Positions 46,840-58,395 of a stretch of DNA of 64,000 nt are shown piece by piece (within the stretch, counting starts at the first letter, position 1; every line of letters begins with the position of its first letter). The position numbers were made by a program, and so were the translations under genes. The DNA lies in contig JAHQIY010000007.1 in assembly GCA_019054805.1 (NCBI GenBank), positions 3,601,501-3,665,500 of the forward strand, given 5' to 3'. The notes below the pieces were generated by a model. It was not told where the DNA came from. It was given only the letters and a program-made list of their open reading frames with translations, and searched no databases. The stretch comes from Brachionus manjavacas. Its lineage: Eukaryota; Rotifera; Eurotatoria; Ploima; Brachionidae.

Positions 46840-48387
46840 AAAAATTAAGTAGATCAATTTTATTTAAAAATTTTAAATTTTTTAAATTAAATAAATAAAA
46901 TTCAAATTTTAATGCTGGCTTTTTTGTTTAATTAATAATTATTTTAGAAAACCCTATGGTTCGTCTTAACTGAATAGTTTAAGTCTTTGTTTGAGCTATC
47001 AGTAATTTTTTTTAAATGTTTTTTCTAGAATTGCATAATTAATACAAAATAAAAAAAAGATATTAAAAACGAAATAAATACTATTTGTTCCAAAGTTGCT
47101 TTGAATAAACATTAAGTTGTTTAAGCTTTGAATTTTACCCCGGCAAGTAAAATTTAAAGGTAAATTTCATTTAATGTTCTAAAAAGATTTCAATTAGATT
47201 GGATTCAAGAAAAATCCAATCTAATTTAATTTAATTTTAATTTAATTAAATCTATTAAAAATTAATATAACCTTTTTGATATTAAATTCTGGAAATAAAT
47301 TCGATTATTTTTGATGCGTTTTTATTTAATTTGAATTTTGGTGAAAAAAAGTGAAAAAATCTCGGATCTTCAAGTGCTAAACAAATTGTGTAACTCAAAG
47401 TAAAACTAGTTATTCATTCATCTTTTTTTAAAATTTCAAATTTTGCGTAAAATCTTTGAGTTAAATTTTTTAATTTATATTTATATTTTGGTATTGTAGA
47501 GAATTCATTTTTGTTCTAAGCTTTTGTGTTGCATTTTACTTTTTATGTTTCCAAATGGGGACCCAAAATTAATTTTGACTAAAATATTAATTTTAAGATC
47601 CATTGAAAATTAATGGAATATTAATAGTATTTCAAATGATTCTGAAATCTAAAATAACAATAATAAATTAGCTCCGAAAATTGGTGCCGGAATATTAGTT
47701 AAAATGTATGAAAATGATTTCAATAAAAAAATATAATTTTGTTATAAAATGAATTCTCATTTTAAATCACCTGTATGGAAACATTTAAACTTAAGTCTAA
47801 TTATTCAAAAATTAATATTTGCCAAATATTAGCAAAAAACGATCACGAATAAATCAAAAAGATTTTAATTTTCTTCTTTATTTTTAATGAATAATCTGTC
47901 TAAACTAGTTAATAGGAATCCTTTAGAAAATCTATTTATAATTTTTAAAATGTTTTTTTTTTAATTCCTTGTTGTAATTTTTTATTTTATTTAATATTTA
48001 ATTTAAAAAATCGAAATCGGTCAATTACAAAAATCTCGGAATTGCCACATCATTAATTAAGAAAAGACTTTTAAATTTAATTTCTCAAATTCAAATTGAT
48101 TTAAGAATATTTTTTCGATCTTAGATTTTTTCAATGATTTTGAAATATTTCAATAAAATTATCTAAAGAAACATCATAGTTTTCTTTATATAAACTATAG
48201 AGAACTAGAAATTATTTTTCAAGGATTATTATTAGAATTATTGAAAAACGCCCGAAAAACCTAAAAAGGACTTCTAGATTGTGTAACGGATTGTTTGTTT
48301 GTAGTGAATACAATATTTTTATTTTTTTATTCTATGATTTACAGATTGTGCTTATATTGAAAAAGAAAACTACTGATAACTTTGGAT
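46840..48387. other. AT-rich intergenic region
   Basis: No exon, RNA gene or bounded repeat could be supported. Confidence 0.4.
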
Positions 48388-48480
48388 ATAATAATAAAAA
48401 TAAACTACAGCAAGACTAGCTTGCGGAGGTGACCTACTAGGAGGTAACCTATGGTAGCTCCTTGCACATTACACATAGAA
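48388..48480 (-). repeat. LINE 3' end fragment
   Basis: On the minus strand, AGGAGCTACCATAGGTTACC then TCCGCAAGCTAGTCTTGCTG parallels AGCAGCTACCATAGACGGCT then ATCCGCAAGTCTGCTTGC in the LINE tail at 62490-62785. An A/T repeat tail follows at 48388-48405. Only the 3' UTR remains. Confidence 0.6.
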
Positions 48481-48793
48481 AAGTACTGAAAAAAGAAATA
48501 CTGTTTAATTTTTTAGTTATGTTACTAGATTTCAATGCATCCAGCTACCATTGATGTCTTCAGCAAGCATGCTTACCGTAGCTTATTTTTTATTTTTATT
48601 ATCATTTTATTATTAGATATTATTCAGAATATTTTTTGATTGAGTTTAAGTTTAGAAAAAATTGTTCAAATTGAAAAATTTCAAACAATTTAGAATATTA
48701 AAACATACTTTTGAGATCTATCATTAGTTTTTAATTAACTTCTAGATATTTTTATTTAAATTAGATAAAAAATTACCATTTTATTATAAGATT

Positions 48794-48937
48794 TGGCAAG
48801 TTTTTTTTTCTATTTTACAATTCTAAAAATAATTGCGTAATTATATTTCAAATTTTAACATGCGTAAGTATTGAGTTTTAATGAAACAACGTAATTTCAA
48901 AATTTCAAAAAAGTTAAATAGAAAAAAAAACTTGCCA
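48794..48937. repeat. perfect 22-bp inverted repeat, 100-bp spacing
   Basis: TGGCAAGTTTTTTTTTCTAT+TT at 48794-48815 is exactly reverse-complemented at 48916-48937. The arms include non-homopolymer sequence (TGGCAAG, CTATTT), so this is not just an A/T run. It may be a small MITE or a transcribed hairpin upstream of the gene at 49100. Confidence 0.7.
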
Positions 48938-49099
48938 TCTATTTATTTTTTTAACAAATATCGTAATTAATTCTCCTCTTAAGACAAACATAGTTGATAA
49001 TCATAATTGAAAATTCAATTTTTTTACATGTATTATAACAGTATTTTTTTTTACAATTAAATGAAATGCTAAAGTTTTAATATATTTAATTTTTAAATT

Positions 49100-50245
49100 A
49101 TGGGATTTAATGCTCTAAAAATTATTCATCGTCTATTTAATATTTCATTCAATATTTTTGAGAATTTGCTCGATTTAGCTATTTTAGTACAACATTTTCA
49201 TTACCGAAATTCATCTTATTTTATCTTAAGTATCATATTTTACTTTTTGCCAAATATTATTGTTCTCCTATGCTCAACATTCCATTTTGTGTCTACTCGT
49301 AACACAAGCAAACATGCTCTTTTAAGCATACTATTGGTAAGTTCTAATTTGGACGTCATTTTGCCAAATGTACTTTTAATCGGCTATGAATCAAGCTCCA
49401 AAACAAATGACAAAAACTTAATTCTCGACTTACTAGATATCAAGTTTATTCTATTGATTTCAAACTGTTTTCACATTTTATTCAACAGCTATCCATTTAG
49501 TATAGTCCAATTTAACTACATAATAACATATGGCAATATTCCCAGAGATATGGCTATTTTGCTTATCACCAAAATTGTGATTTCAATTTTTAAAATAAAT
49601 GTGTATTCAGTAAAACTAGTTTGGCATTTTTTTCAGAATGAATTTAGCTTAAATGTTCCAAAATTATTCCCGATAGTTCGTTTTATGACCAATTTTTTGT
49701 ATTTTACTTCAAAAGTTTTTGTTTACTCCGTCGCTTATTTGTTCGCTCCAAAAATTGTTATCATTCTTTTGGCGACAAAATATCTAGCAAGTTTTTTTAT
49801 CTATTACAGATTTATCGGTTATAGCAATAGTCTAGAAGCTTTTTGGAGCTTTTTTTGGGCAATGTGCGATCAAATTTGTTTTGTTCATGATTTTAGTTTT
49901 AGTACAAATTTTACAAAATTGAGATTGCTCTTTAACTTGAGTGAATTTTTACTTTTAAGTATGCTAGATTTAACTTTTGAATTCAAAAACTTAGAATTAG
50001 CATCCCCGAAATTGTTTCTTCTGTTGGTAATTGTGTCATTTTTGATGTCTTATGGTCTAGAATTTTTATACTGGTGCCTAAATCCTATATGGACCGGTAA
50101 TCGTCGGAACGAGTCGATATTTATGGATCGCTTAAACGAATGGCTGAAAAATCAAAGCAATGGACCAGGTCATGAATGCCTCATTGATTCAGAAGATGAT
50201 CAGCAAATAAATTTAATTAGTGAACGTAATAGTTTGTCCAACTAA
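49100..50245 (+). CDS. intronless multipass membrane protein, family not recognised
   Basis: A 381-codon ORF with ATG start and no frame break, clearly coding by length. It carries about eight hydrophobic segments, for instance YFILSIIFYFLPNIIVLLCS, HALLSILLVSSNLDVILPN, FILLISNCFHILFNSYPFS, MAILLITKIVISIFKINVY, FLYFTSKVFVYSVAYLFA, and LFLLLVIVSFLMSYGLEFLY. A conserved-looking stretch is YRFIGYSNSLEAFWSFFWAM. The soluble C-tail (NRRNESIFMDRLNEWLKNQ and an acidic end) is probably cytosolic. Some wording recalls XK-related scramblases, but the ETxPQL-type motif of that family is not visible, so I leave the family open. The lack of introns contrasts with most neighbours and may mean a retrocopy or a lineage-specific family. 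Confidence 0.75.
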   Translation: MGFNALKIIHRLFNISFNIFENLLDLAILVQHFHYRNSSYFILSIIFYFLPNIIVLLCSTFHFVSTRNTSKHALLSILLVSSNLDVILPNVLLIGYESSSKTNDKNLILDLLDIKFILLISNCFHILFNSYPFSIVQFNYIITYGNIPRDMAILLITKIVISIFKINVYSVKLVWHFFQNEFSLNVPKLFPIVRFMTNFLYFTSKVFVYSVAYLFAPKIVIILLATKYLASFFIYYRFIGYSNSLEAFWSFFWAMCDQICFVHDFSFSTNFTKLRLLFNLSEFLLLSMLDLTFEFKNLELASPKLFLLLVIVSFLMSYGLEFLYWCLNPIWTGNRRNESIFMDRLNEWLKNQSNGPGHECLIDSEDDQQINLISERNSLSN

Positions 50246-51354
50246 AATATTAATTGATTTTGATTTAAAAAATATATTTTAACCTTATTTATGTTGTTTT
50301 AAAAGATAATTTACAAGCTTTTAAGTAAATAAAAAAATTTATTTTAATTGATTTTATTTCTTTTAAAAAAGTATTTTGATGTTGTTTGTAAAATTCAATC
50401 AACCACATAAAAATTTTCAATTGTTACTGTGATAACATAATATTTATCTAAAGAATTTCAAAAGGCAATAATTTTGGATTAAAGATTTCAAACAAATTTC
50501 GCTACCTAATGTTTACATTTTAGGAATTAAAATAGTTATTTTTTAAACTTTTTTTCGTTTAAAAAATAATTATTATAATTTACATTGCAATTTTTTGAAT
50601 AAAATTTCAAAAGAAAAAAACAAAATCAATAATCAGCTCTAAAAGTTGGTCCAAGACTGTTAGAAATTTAGGTCTATTAAAAGCTTTGTGACTTATTATT
50701 TTTTTAATGTAGGAAGGATAATCATATTTTAGTTTTAGAATAGACCGAAATGCTGAATTCTGATGATCGATGGTGATTTTCAAATCCTTTTTATTCTTTT
50801 GATATCAGTTTTTGAGAATGAATTTAAATTAGGAAAAAAGTAGTCTAAAATTGATCTTGATTTCCTAATTTTATCGGGTTTTAGGTCCCATTTCTTATTT
50901 AATTTTGATAAGTCTTAAGTTATAGCTTACTATTAATGATCCCACAATGGGACCAAATATTAGTTTTGAATCTAGTGCAATTCTTTAGATTTTAAATTTT
51001 CTTCATAATTCAAATTGATTTAAAGAAAACTTAAATTATCTGAAATTATTTTCGGAATTTAAATTGATGATTAGGCATTCTGCGAAAAGTCTGCTAATTT
51101 TAAAAAAGAGTCTCGAGAGATCTAACACGTGGTATGCTGACTTTAACAATTGATACAAAATACTTTGTTTCATTCACAAGATCTATTTTGTTCTTCTTTT
51201 AATTAGGAGATTTTTTGGCATCTTATTCCGTTCTTTTGTACTAAATTTTTATAAATCAAAATTAAAAAAATTATTTTATTCCAAAATTAGAATCAAGTAC
51301 ATTACGAAATACGAATTTGGTATTCATTTGCAATTGTATAATCAAACTAAATGC
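50246..51354. other. AT-rich intergenic region
   Basis: Probable 3' UTR with AATAAA-like motifs at about 50327. Nothing else is recognised. Confidence 0.4.
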
Positions 51355-51430
51355 TGAAGCAAGAATAAAGGATATACTTGAGTGGAAATTAAAAGTAATG
51401 ACCCTATGCTCCACAAGGAGTGAATAGGTA
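51355..51430 (+). repeat. RTE-like LINE 3' end fragment
   Basis: Reads EARIKDILEWKLKVMTLCST+RSE then stop, matching the end of the RTE-like fragment at 35121-35438 (EARVKAKDRLEWKPKVMTLC). Only about 25 codons remain. Confidence 0.7.
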
Positions 51431-54255
51431 AAGAATGGACTAAATTGATTAAGTATGAATGGGAGTCAAATCATGATGACCAGTTGGTGATGAATTTTGC
51501 AAGTAATTCTTAGCTCATTTTTCGACATCTAGTGATCATTTGTTTGTGACCATAACAATAATTTGCCTTTTTTAAAAATAATTTAAATCTTTAGGTTAAT
51601 GTTATCAGTTAATTTATATGACCTCTTGTGATTGCAGATAAGACCACTGTATAATTTGCAGCCTTGCTACTTTTAGCTACTTCATAAAAATAAAAAACCA
51701 ATTAAAAAAAATAAAACTTAATTTTGTCTTTTTTTTTATAAATAAAAATTTGAATACTTTAAAGATAAATCTTTCACCGCGGCTCCATTTTCTATTACTA
51801 ATGATTACAAGATAAAATAATTTAAATTAATTAAGTTTTATGAGTATTCGATTTTAAAGGTAGTCATAAAATTATACTATTGAAATAAATAAAAAAAATT
51901 TATAAATTTTAATTAAAAAATGAATTTTAGTTCAATATTTTTTTAATTTATTATATCTCTCATTCTCCTAATTAAATTCATTTTAACTCTTCATCTGATT
52001 AATGCTATGTTTACATTAGCACCATCGATCTCCTCTATACGATTTCTACGTTTGACATATTGGAGTAGCTATGGTCTGAAAACACAACAAAAGAATCGGT
52101 TACCGCTACTCCGGTAGGAGCCTTTTTCTCTATAATTCGAATTGCGTATGCCTGTATTGTTCTAATTTGTCTGTATTTGATTCTTAGCTCTTTTAAATTC
52201 TCAAATGTGTACAGGATTCAAAGACTCATGTGGTTAGTAAATTAATTCTTAAATAAAAAGTATATCTTTTAAAAAAATGCTCCTTCTTAACTTAAACGCA
52301 CATGACCAAGTTAATTAACTAATCCAGTGATATTGAAAAAAAGGTATTTTAATGATATCAATCAGTATCGTTAATAATTTAAATTAAAAAAAAATAATTT
52401 ATAAAATATTTTCTTTAAGATGCTTTGTTATAATTTATTTTTTAGGAGAAAATTGGATGCTAGAACACTCAAATAAAATAATTAGTGATTAATTAAAGAT
52501 ATTTTTTAAAATTAAAGAACAATAATAATAAAAATTAGCTACGACAAGTAGACTTGGAAAATCCTCTTTGGTGGCCTAATGTATAGAAATCCGGCTTCAT
52601 TAACAAAGATATTAATAGTTAACCTATTTCAAAATTAGAATAAATAATTAAATTCCTATTAAAAAATTAAATATAAAACAATTTTAAGAAAAAACAACAA
52701 AATAATGCTTGCAATAATTCAGAATATGTTTTATAAAAACATCAAAATATAATAAAAAAATCTACAAGAAATATTTTATTTATTTTATTTTGAAAGGTGT
52801 GTATCTCATAAAATCCGCCGCAATCCGAAAAATCTAAAATGGGTTCAAAAGATCCAGAATAGGAAATCTTCTTTTAATAATTATTTTTAAAATTAATTCA
52901 ATCATGAAACTAATTATTTTATCGAGAGGCATTTTTGATAAGCTACTTTATAATAATTTTATTTTTTTAATTAAAATTTTATAATTTTTTGATTATTAAT
53001 ATAACTTTTTGAATATGATTATTTTGTGAATATAATATATCATAAATAACTTTTATTTGAAAAACTGGCTAATTTTAATTTCATCAGTTTACTTTTGAGG
53101 ATTCAATTAAATAGTTTTAAAGCTATAATTCCAGTTATCTTTTTTCAAAATTGAAAAATTTGATTCTATTTTTTATTTAGAATTCTCTACCCCATCTTTA
53201 GACATGAATTTCTTACTAAAAATTAAATTTCATTTATTTTATGAAATTTAGTCTATAATTTAAACTCGATGCCTTTTGATGACACCCTGTGGCAGATATC
53301 TTTGCATTTAACCATAATTTTCATTACTCATAGCTTGACTTTTTCCAAGCAAAAATAGAGTATTATTATGATCTGACAAAGTTTTGAACATTTTCCACAG
53401 CTAGGGATCAAATCAAGCCATATATGTTAAGTAGCATAATATTTTTTTTTGGTAAAAATATTTTTCAAATACTTTTATTAATATTATGAAATAGGTTTCT
53501 AAATAAAAATTAATTTATTTTTAAATCTTTCAAATTTTTATAAAATTTCATCGTTTTATGTTTTTTAACTGTCGCTAATTCGAAATTAAATTCAATTATT
53601 AAATATTTAGATGAAAACTTATTTATTCAAAGTGAAAAAGAATAGATTTAATTTTGCATTGTACTTAATCAAATTTTAATTTAGTAATTTTATTTGATTC
53701 AATGTTTATTAAATTCAAGTTATTTATAGTTTTAGACAATGAGTATTTAAAAAATTCTTATTATAATTTAGTTTAATTTAGTAATTTCTTAAACTATTTT
53801 ATTCTATTTAAGTTCACCTTTTTATGTCTAATCACACTTCAAAGGATTCTAGATGCTTATTTCGGATTTTTATTGAACAATTTAGTTAACTCCTAATTTA
53901 AATGCACTAAGTCTTTAAAAAAAGCCATTTACGCACATAAATGTTTACTAGTTATTTTACGTCACAAATTTATATCAGATCGAGGAAGTTTACTCTATCC
54001 AAAAAGCATGATTCTATCACAACACTTAATTCGAAACTTTTCTCTCATTAGTTCGACAGTAAACACTTAAAATCATTATAATCTTTAACAATTATAATAA
54101 TGATAAATATTTGAAATTTGCATATTCCAATACCAAGCAAAATATAATTGCTTGCAATTATATTAGCTCAAAAGGATTTGAGTTCTTAATAAGCATAAAT
54201 TTAAATATTCAAATTAAGAACCTAGAATGTAAAAATAAAAAATTGATCTTTTAGA
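51431..54255. other. AT-rich intergenic region
   Basis: A GC-richer island at about 51995-52215 (GCTATGTTTACATTAGCACC, GTTACCGCTACTCCGGTAGG) stands out and looks like part of an unidentified repeat. The rest is low-complexity AT DNA without a gene. Confidence 0.4.
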
Positions 54256-55080
54256 ATGAACAATTTTTCCCATATGCCCACACCACCTCCGTATGAAGAC
54301 TACCATACCAAGCCTCTAACAAAAGAAGAACGCTACCGAGCTATAATTCAAAAGCATGAAATATCTCACGAGTTTTCCAATCGCCTCCAAGTACTCCAGG
54401 GCTTCAAAGTAGTGTTTGTGTTCGATGATTCTGGTTCCATGAACACAGTCTTGCAAGACTCTCCATTGAATACTGGCGACAATCTATTCAAGGCCACTAG
54501 ATGGGACGAGTTGCAATATTTTGCAAAAATATCCATTGAAATCGCCAGCATATTCGACTCCAATGGCTCTGATGTTTATTTTCTGAATCGAAAGCCTTCG
54601 CCAATCTCCCAAGTTGTTGATTTTAACCAAATGAGGATGTACTTTGAGGCCAAACCTAATGGCTTCACGCCCATTGTCCGCTGCTTGGAGTCAATTTTGG
54701 CCAAAAATTCAGATCAAGTATTGAACGAAAAAAAGCTACTAATAATAATAGCGACAGATGGTGAGCCAACTGATGAAACCGGAAGATCGGATATTCGTAG
54801 TTTTAAGAGAATTTTACAATCAAGAAGCGATAAATGCTTCACGACCATTGTTGCTTGCACAGATGATGACGAATCAGTTGGATATTTAAATCGATGGGAT
54901 AGATCGATCAAAAATTTGGATGTGGTCGACGACTTTAGAAATGAGAGAAAAGAAATTAAGAAAATCAAGGGACACAATTTTCCGTTTTCGTTTGGTGACT
55001 ATGTGGTTAAGTCTTTGGTTGGTTCGATTGATCCGGAACTTGATAAGATGGATGAAGAAAAATGCTGTTGTATTTTATGA
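54256..55080 (+). CDS. intronless von Willebrand factor A domain protein with PPxY and CaaX-like C-terminus
   Basis: A 274-codon uninterrupted ORF. Residues 9-16 read PTPPPYED, a PPxY motif that binds WW domains. The vWA domain covers about residues 50-250. VVFVFDDSGSM supplies the DxSxS of the metal-ion-dependent adhesion site, NGFTPI the Thr, and IIIATDGEPTDE the second Asp, so the MIDAS is complete and should bind Mg2+ or Mn2+. No signal peptide or membrane segment is seen, so it is intracellular. The last residues, EEKCCCIL, form a CaaX-type box (CCIL, X=Leu favouring geranylgeranylation) with extra cysteines for palmitoylation. The domain is a protein-interaction module. Specific partners are unknown. 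Codon use is less AT-driven than surrounding DNA. The absence of introns fits a retrocopy or transfer, but neither is shown. Confidence 0.85.
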   Translation: MNNFSHMPTPPPYEDYHTKPLTKEERYRAIIQKHEISHEFSNRLQVLQGFKVVFVFDDSGSMNTVLQDSPLNTGDNLFKATRWDELQYFAKISIEIASIFDSNGSDVYFLNRKPSPISQVVDFNQMRMYFEAKPNGFTPIVRCLESILAKNSDQVLNEKKLLIIIATDGEPTDETGRSDIRSFKRILQSRSDKCFTTIVACTDDDESVGYLNRWDRSIKNLDVVDDFRNERKEIKKIKGHNFPFSFGDYVVKSLVGSIDPELDKMDEEKCCCIL

Positions 55081-55547
55081 TTCATTGAAAAAATTTTGTT
55101 TTAAGTTAATCTAATGATCCTTAACCTAATAATCCTTCCTGAATTTTGGCAGCAAACAAGGAATGATTGCCTTAAATTCAATATTTTTATTTGTAAAATA
55201 AGATTGAAATGTCGTTCGAGTATTAGAATCAGTAAAAAGTTTAATTTTAAAATTTGATATAATCATACTGATAATAATGCTTAAAAAAATGTTGAATTTT
55301 TTTATTTTACAACGTTCACTAATTCTTTATTTTATATTTATATTTTATTTTTTCAATAATAATAATGAACCTTTTTTTTAAATAAAATATTGTTTAGTTT
55401 TGGGCAAAAATTTTTTTCTTTAATTCAATGTTTTAGGTCATAACATTTTTTAGAAAATTATTGAATTTTAAATCAAAATCTGGTTAAAATGTCAATTTAT
55501 TTTATTTGGTAAGATTTTTTTTCTGTTAAGCAGATTTTATATAATTC
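55081..55547. other. AT-rich spacer and 3' UTR of the vWA gene
   Basis: Nothing recognised beyond AATAAAA near 55381. Confidence 0.4.
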
Positions 55548-55742
55548 AAAAAAGTATTTCACTTTTTTATCTGATTGTAAATCAAAAAATTGGCTTTTAA
55601 TTTTTCATTTTAAATTAGATAAAACTAACTTTAGTCAAGAAATTTAATTTTAATTTTATTCATTCAAAGTTATGGCTGCTTTTTTTCTGGAATCTATTAA
55701 ATTGTAAATTATTAGATACATTTAAAACATCAATTGTAATAA
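55548..55742. repeat. ~190-bp direct repeat, copy 1
   Basis: AAAAAAGTATTTCACTTTTT through TAGATACATTTAAAACATCA+ATTG. Almost every base recurs at 58200-58390 in the same orientation, with a few substitutions and short indels. Confidence 0.85.
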
Positions 55743-56419
55743 GGTTTTTTTCAAAGAATAACTAGATTTTTTTTATCTTACAAAAAAATGTTTATTTCAT
55801 ATTTTGTTTAAAATTTTAAAGAAAAAGTTTGCTGTAATAGTGGTTTTAATCGGAGAACTTTAATTCTTTGAATAAAGTTAACTAAAAATAAAAATAATTA
55901 ATAATAATAATATTAATAATTTATTTATTTCGCAGTAAAGATCTCAGCCGGACCATTTTTTTTCTTTAAAAAATCAAAGCTATTCAGGATCGTAGATTTT
56001 GGTAACACATTAATTTCAAAATTAATTTTCTTGAAAAAAATTGAACCTAAACTCAATTTGGTTAAAAATTCAAGAGAATTTGTTCCCAAAATTTCAAAGG
56101 AATTAAAGAAATTTCAATTTGTAAAAAGTTAAATGCTAAAACTAACAAAAAATTATTAAAAGAGATATTTTCTGTTTTAATTTTTTTTTATAAAATCAAT
56201 ACTTTTCTGGGCTTTTTTTAATTTTTATAATTTTCTAAATCGTATATTAAAGCTCATCATTTTAAAAATTAAAGAGTTAAGAGAGAAAATAGAAAATAGA
56301 AAGCTTAATTTTTATGGCTTAAGTTTAATATTAAAGCATTTATCATTAACACCAAACTTTTAGCATCATTTGGAGACTTAGTTCCTTCAAAACGCACTTT
56401 GTAAACATGGTTTAAACAT

Positions 56420-56990
56420 TTGAAAAATGAGAAAAAGAATTTTTGACAAATCAGCAGGCCGGCTATTTAGGCAAATGCTACAACTATTGAGAAAATTCAT
56501 TTTCTAATTGAAAACAATCCTAGAATATCTATACATTTATTTAACCTGAGGCTGATCTGGTTTAAAGAACTAACGAGTGTTTTATTAATTCGCATAAACT
56601 GTCATCATGTTGAATTCCTCATGAATTAAGTGGTAGCAAAGTGTTTTTTAGCGCGATAAATTTGATCCAAAATCGATGATTTGCGAATTCACCAAGACAG
56701 CAAGATTCGCATTGGTAATTGAAGTTCCTAAAGGACATACAATAAGCAACAATTATTATGTTGAAAACTGCTTAGGTCGTTTTATTCAAGGAATCGAAAT
56801 CTAAAGTCCAACATCGGGTTCAAAAAATCATGAAAATTTTGCACTTAATTTTCTTAAATTAAATGACATAATCACAATTGATCATCCTGCTTACTTACCA
56901 GGCATTACTGGTTGTTTTGTAAAAAAAAAAACACTTCCCGGTTGAACAACCTAGAAAAAGTTCGCACCCCTAATTACATAAATACTTAAT
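56420..56990 (+). pseudogene. mariner-type transposase relic
   Basis: Across stops and shifts it reads NATTIEKIHFLIENNPRISI (the N-terminal HTH), AINLIQN, then KSMICEFTKTARFALVIEVP + KGHTISNNYYVENCLGRFIQG and NFLKLNDIITIDHPAYLPGI. These blocks parallel mariner transposase in order. The AYLPG block stands where mariners have the PYSPDLAP block around the last catalytic Asp. Here that Asp and the earlier HDNAP block are not preserved, so it is dead. It lies inside the interval bounded by the 190-bp direct repeats. Confidence 0.65.
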
Positions 56991-57752
56991 TCTTTTCTTA
57001 ATGAATCAAACGGATCAAGCTTTGTAAAGAAAATCTAGATAAGTATTTTGAACAAAATTTTCTTTTTACTTTTTAATTTAATTGCATAAAAATCGCTTTA
57101 TTTAGTATTAATAAGAGATGAAAAATTTAATTTATTTTAAAAAAAAAAGTCAATTGTACAAATGAATAGTTTCAATTTAAAAGTTTTTAAAATTTTATTT
57201 AAATTTAGCATCAAAAAGTTGAAAAAGTATTTTTGTATTTTTCTCTCAAAATTAAAATTAATTACTACAAGATTAAAGATTATGCTTATTTATTTAAATT
57301 GGTTAAATAAATCGATTAGTCCTCGCGGTAATTCATTTTGAAGGCAAAAAATCTTTAATTTCAGACATATCTAAAGAAATCTAGATATTTAAATAAATTA
57401 TAAAAATTTTTAAAAAAATTTTCAAAATTAGATAATTTTGTTTTGTAAAGTGTTTCTGGTGCTTTTTTTGAATATAAAAATATTATTTAAAAAAATAGAA
57501 GCCTTGTTTATTTTTTTGCGTTTTTACATTTTAAAAACACTCATTTAGTAATCGACAATATGAAAATAATACTGGAAATGATTTTATAAACAATTTTATC
57601 TAAAGTGTCAAATTAAAAGTATTGAAATATTGAAATATTATAAAGTAATTATCATTAACACAAATTTTATACGCTTTATTGCCTCAAAGAATTTTTAAAT
57701 GAAAGCTTTTTTATTTTTTTTAAATACTTTGCTCTTTGGGTTAGTAAAGTAT

Positions 57753-57985
57753 CTAATTAATAATTGTCCCTATTCTATCCTAGTGGATAATGGGGAGGCG
57801 CTCATTTCCTTTTCAAGTACCTTTTTGAGCAACGGCTCCGATCTGACACAGAGGCTACTGCATCGAGTTGATCATCTACACCGCAATTATTACTATTGAA
57901 GATTTTTTTTCCCTCAGCGAGTTTTAAACCCTCGATCCTCTGCTTGCATGACTAACACGCAAACCATTCGGCTATACGGGCTTTT
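57753..57985 (-). mobile_element. tRNA-derived SINE, internally deleted copy
   Basis: The minus strand begins AGCCCGTATAGCCGAATGGT + TTGCGTGTTAGTCATGC. The B box region is GGTTTAAAACTC (degenerate), and the body matches the 27-kb copy closely except for a ~75-bp internal deletion. An 8-bp duplication TAAAGTAT flanks it (57745-57752 and 57986-57993). The close match to the 27466 copy suggests recent activity. Confidence 0.82.
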
Positions 57986-58199
57986 TAAAGTATTTATTAA
58001 CCCTTTTATTAATTATTTTGTTATATGTGTTTAATTTGAATTAATAACAAACATTTTTGTTAAATGATTTTCATATTATCTAATAGTTTCTTAAAATAAG
58101 CTTTATGGAATTTTTGGCTTTTTTAAGTCCAAATTAGCTAGCAATCAGAGAATTATTTATTTAATTCTTCATAATTTATTACTTTTTTGTAAAATCTTC

Positions 58200-58395
58200 C
58201 AAAAAAGTATTTCAATTTTTTATCTGATTGTAAATCAAAAAATTGGTTTTTATATTTTTATTTTGAAATAGCTAAAACTAACTTTAGTCAAGAAATGTAA
58301 TTTTAATTTTATTCATTCAAAGTTATGGCTGGTTTTTTTCTGGAATCTATTAAATTGTAAATTATTAGATACATTTAAAACATCAATTGCACCAA
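58200..58395. repeat. ~190-bp direct repeat, copy 2
   Basis: Second copy of 55548-55742. Identical blocks include AACTAACTTTAGTCAAGAAA, TTCATTCAAAGTTATGGCTG and TCTGGAATCTATTAAATTGT. The two bracket 2.5 kb holding the mariner relic and the SINE. Confidence 0.85.

Noticed and set aside
54366-54977. Antisense ORFs across the vWA gene
   Set aside because: They are shadows of the sense ORF with its MIDAS motifs.
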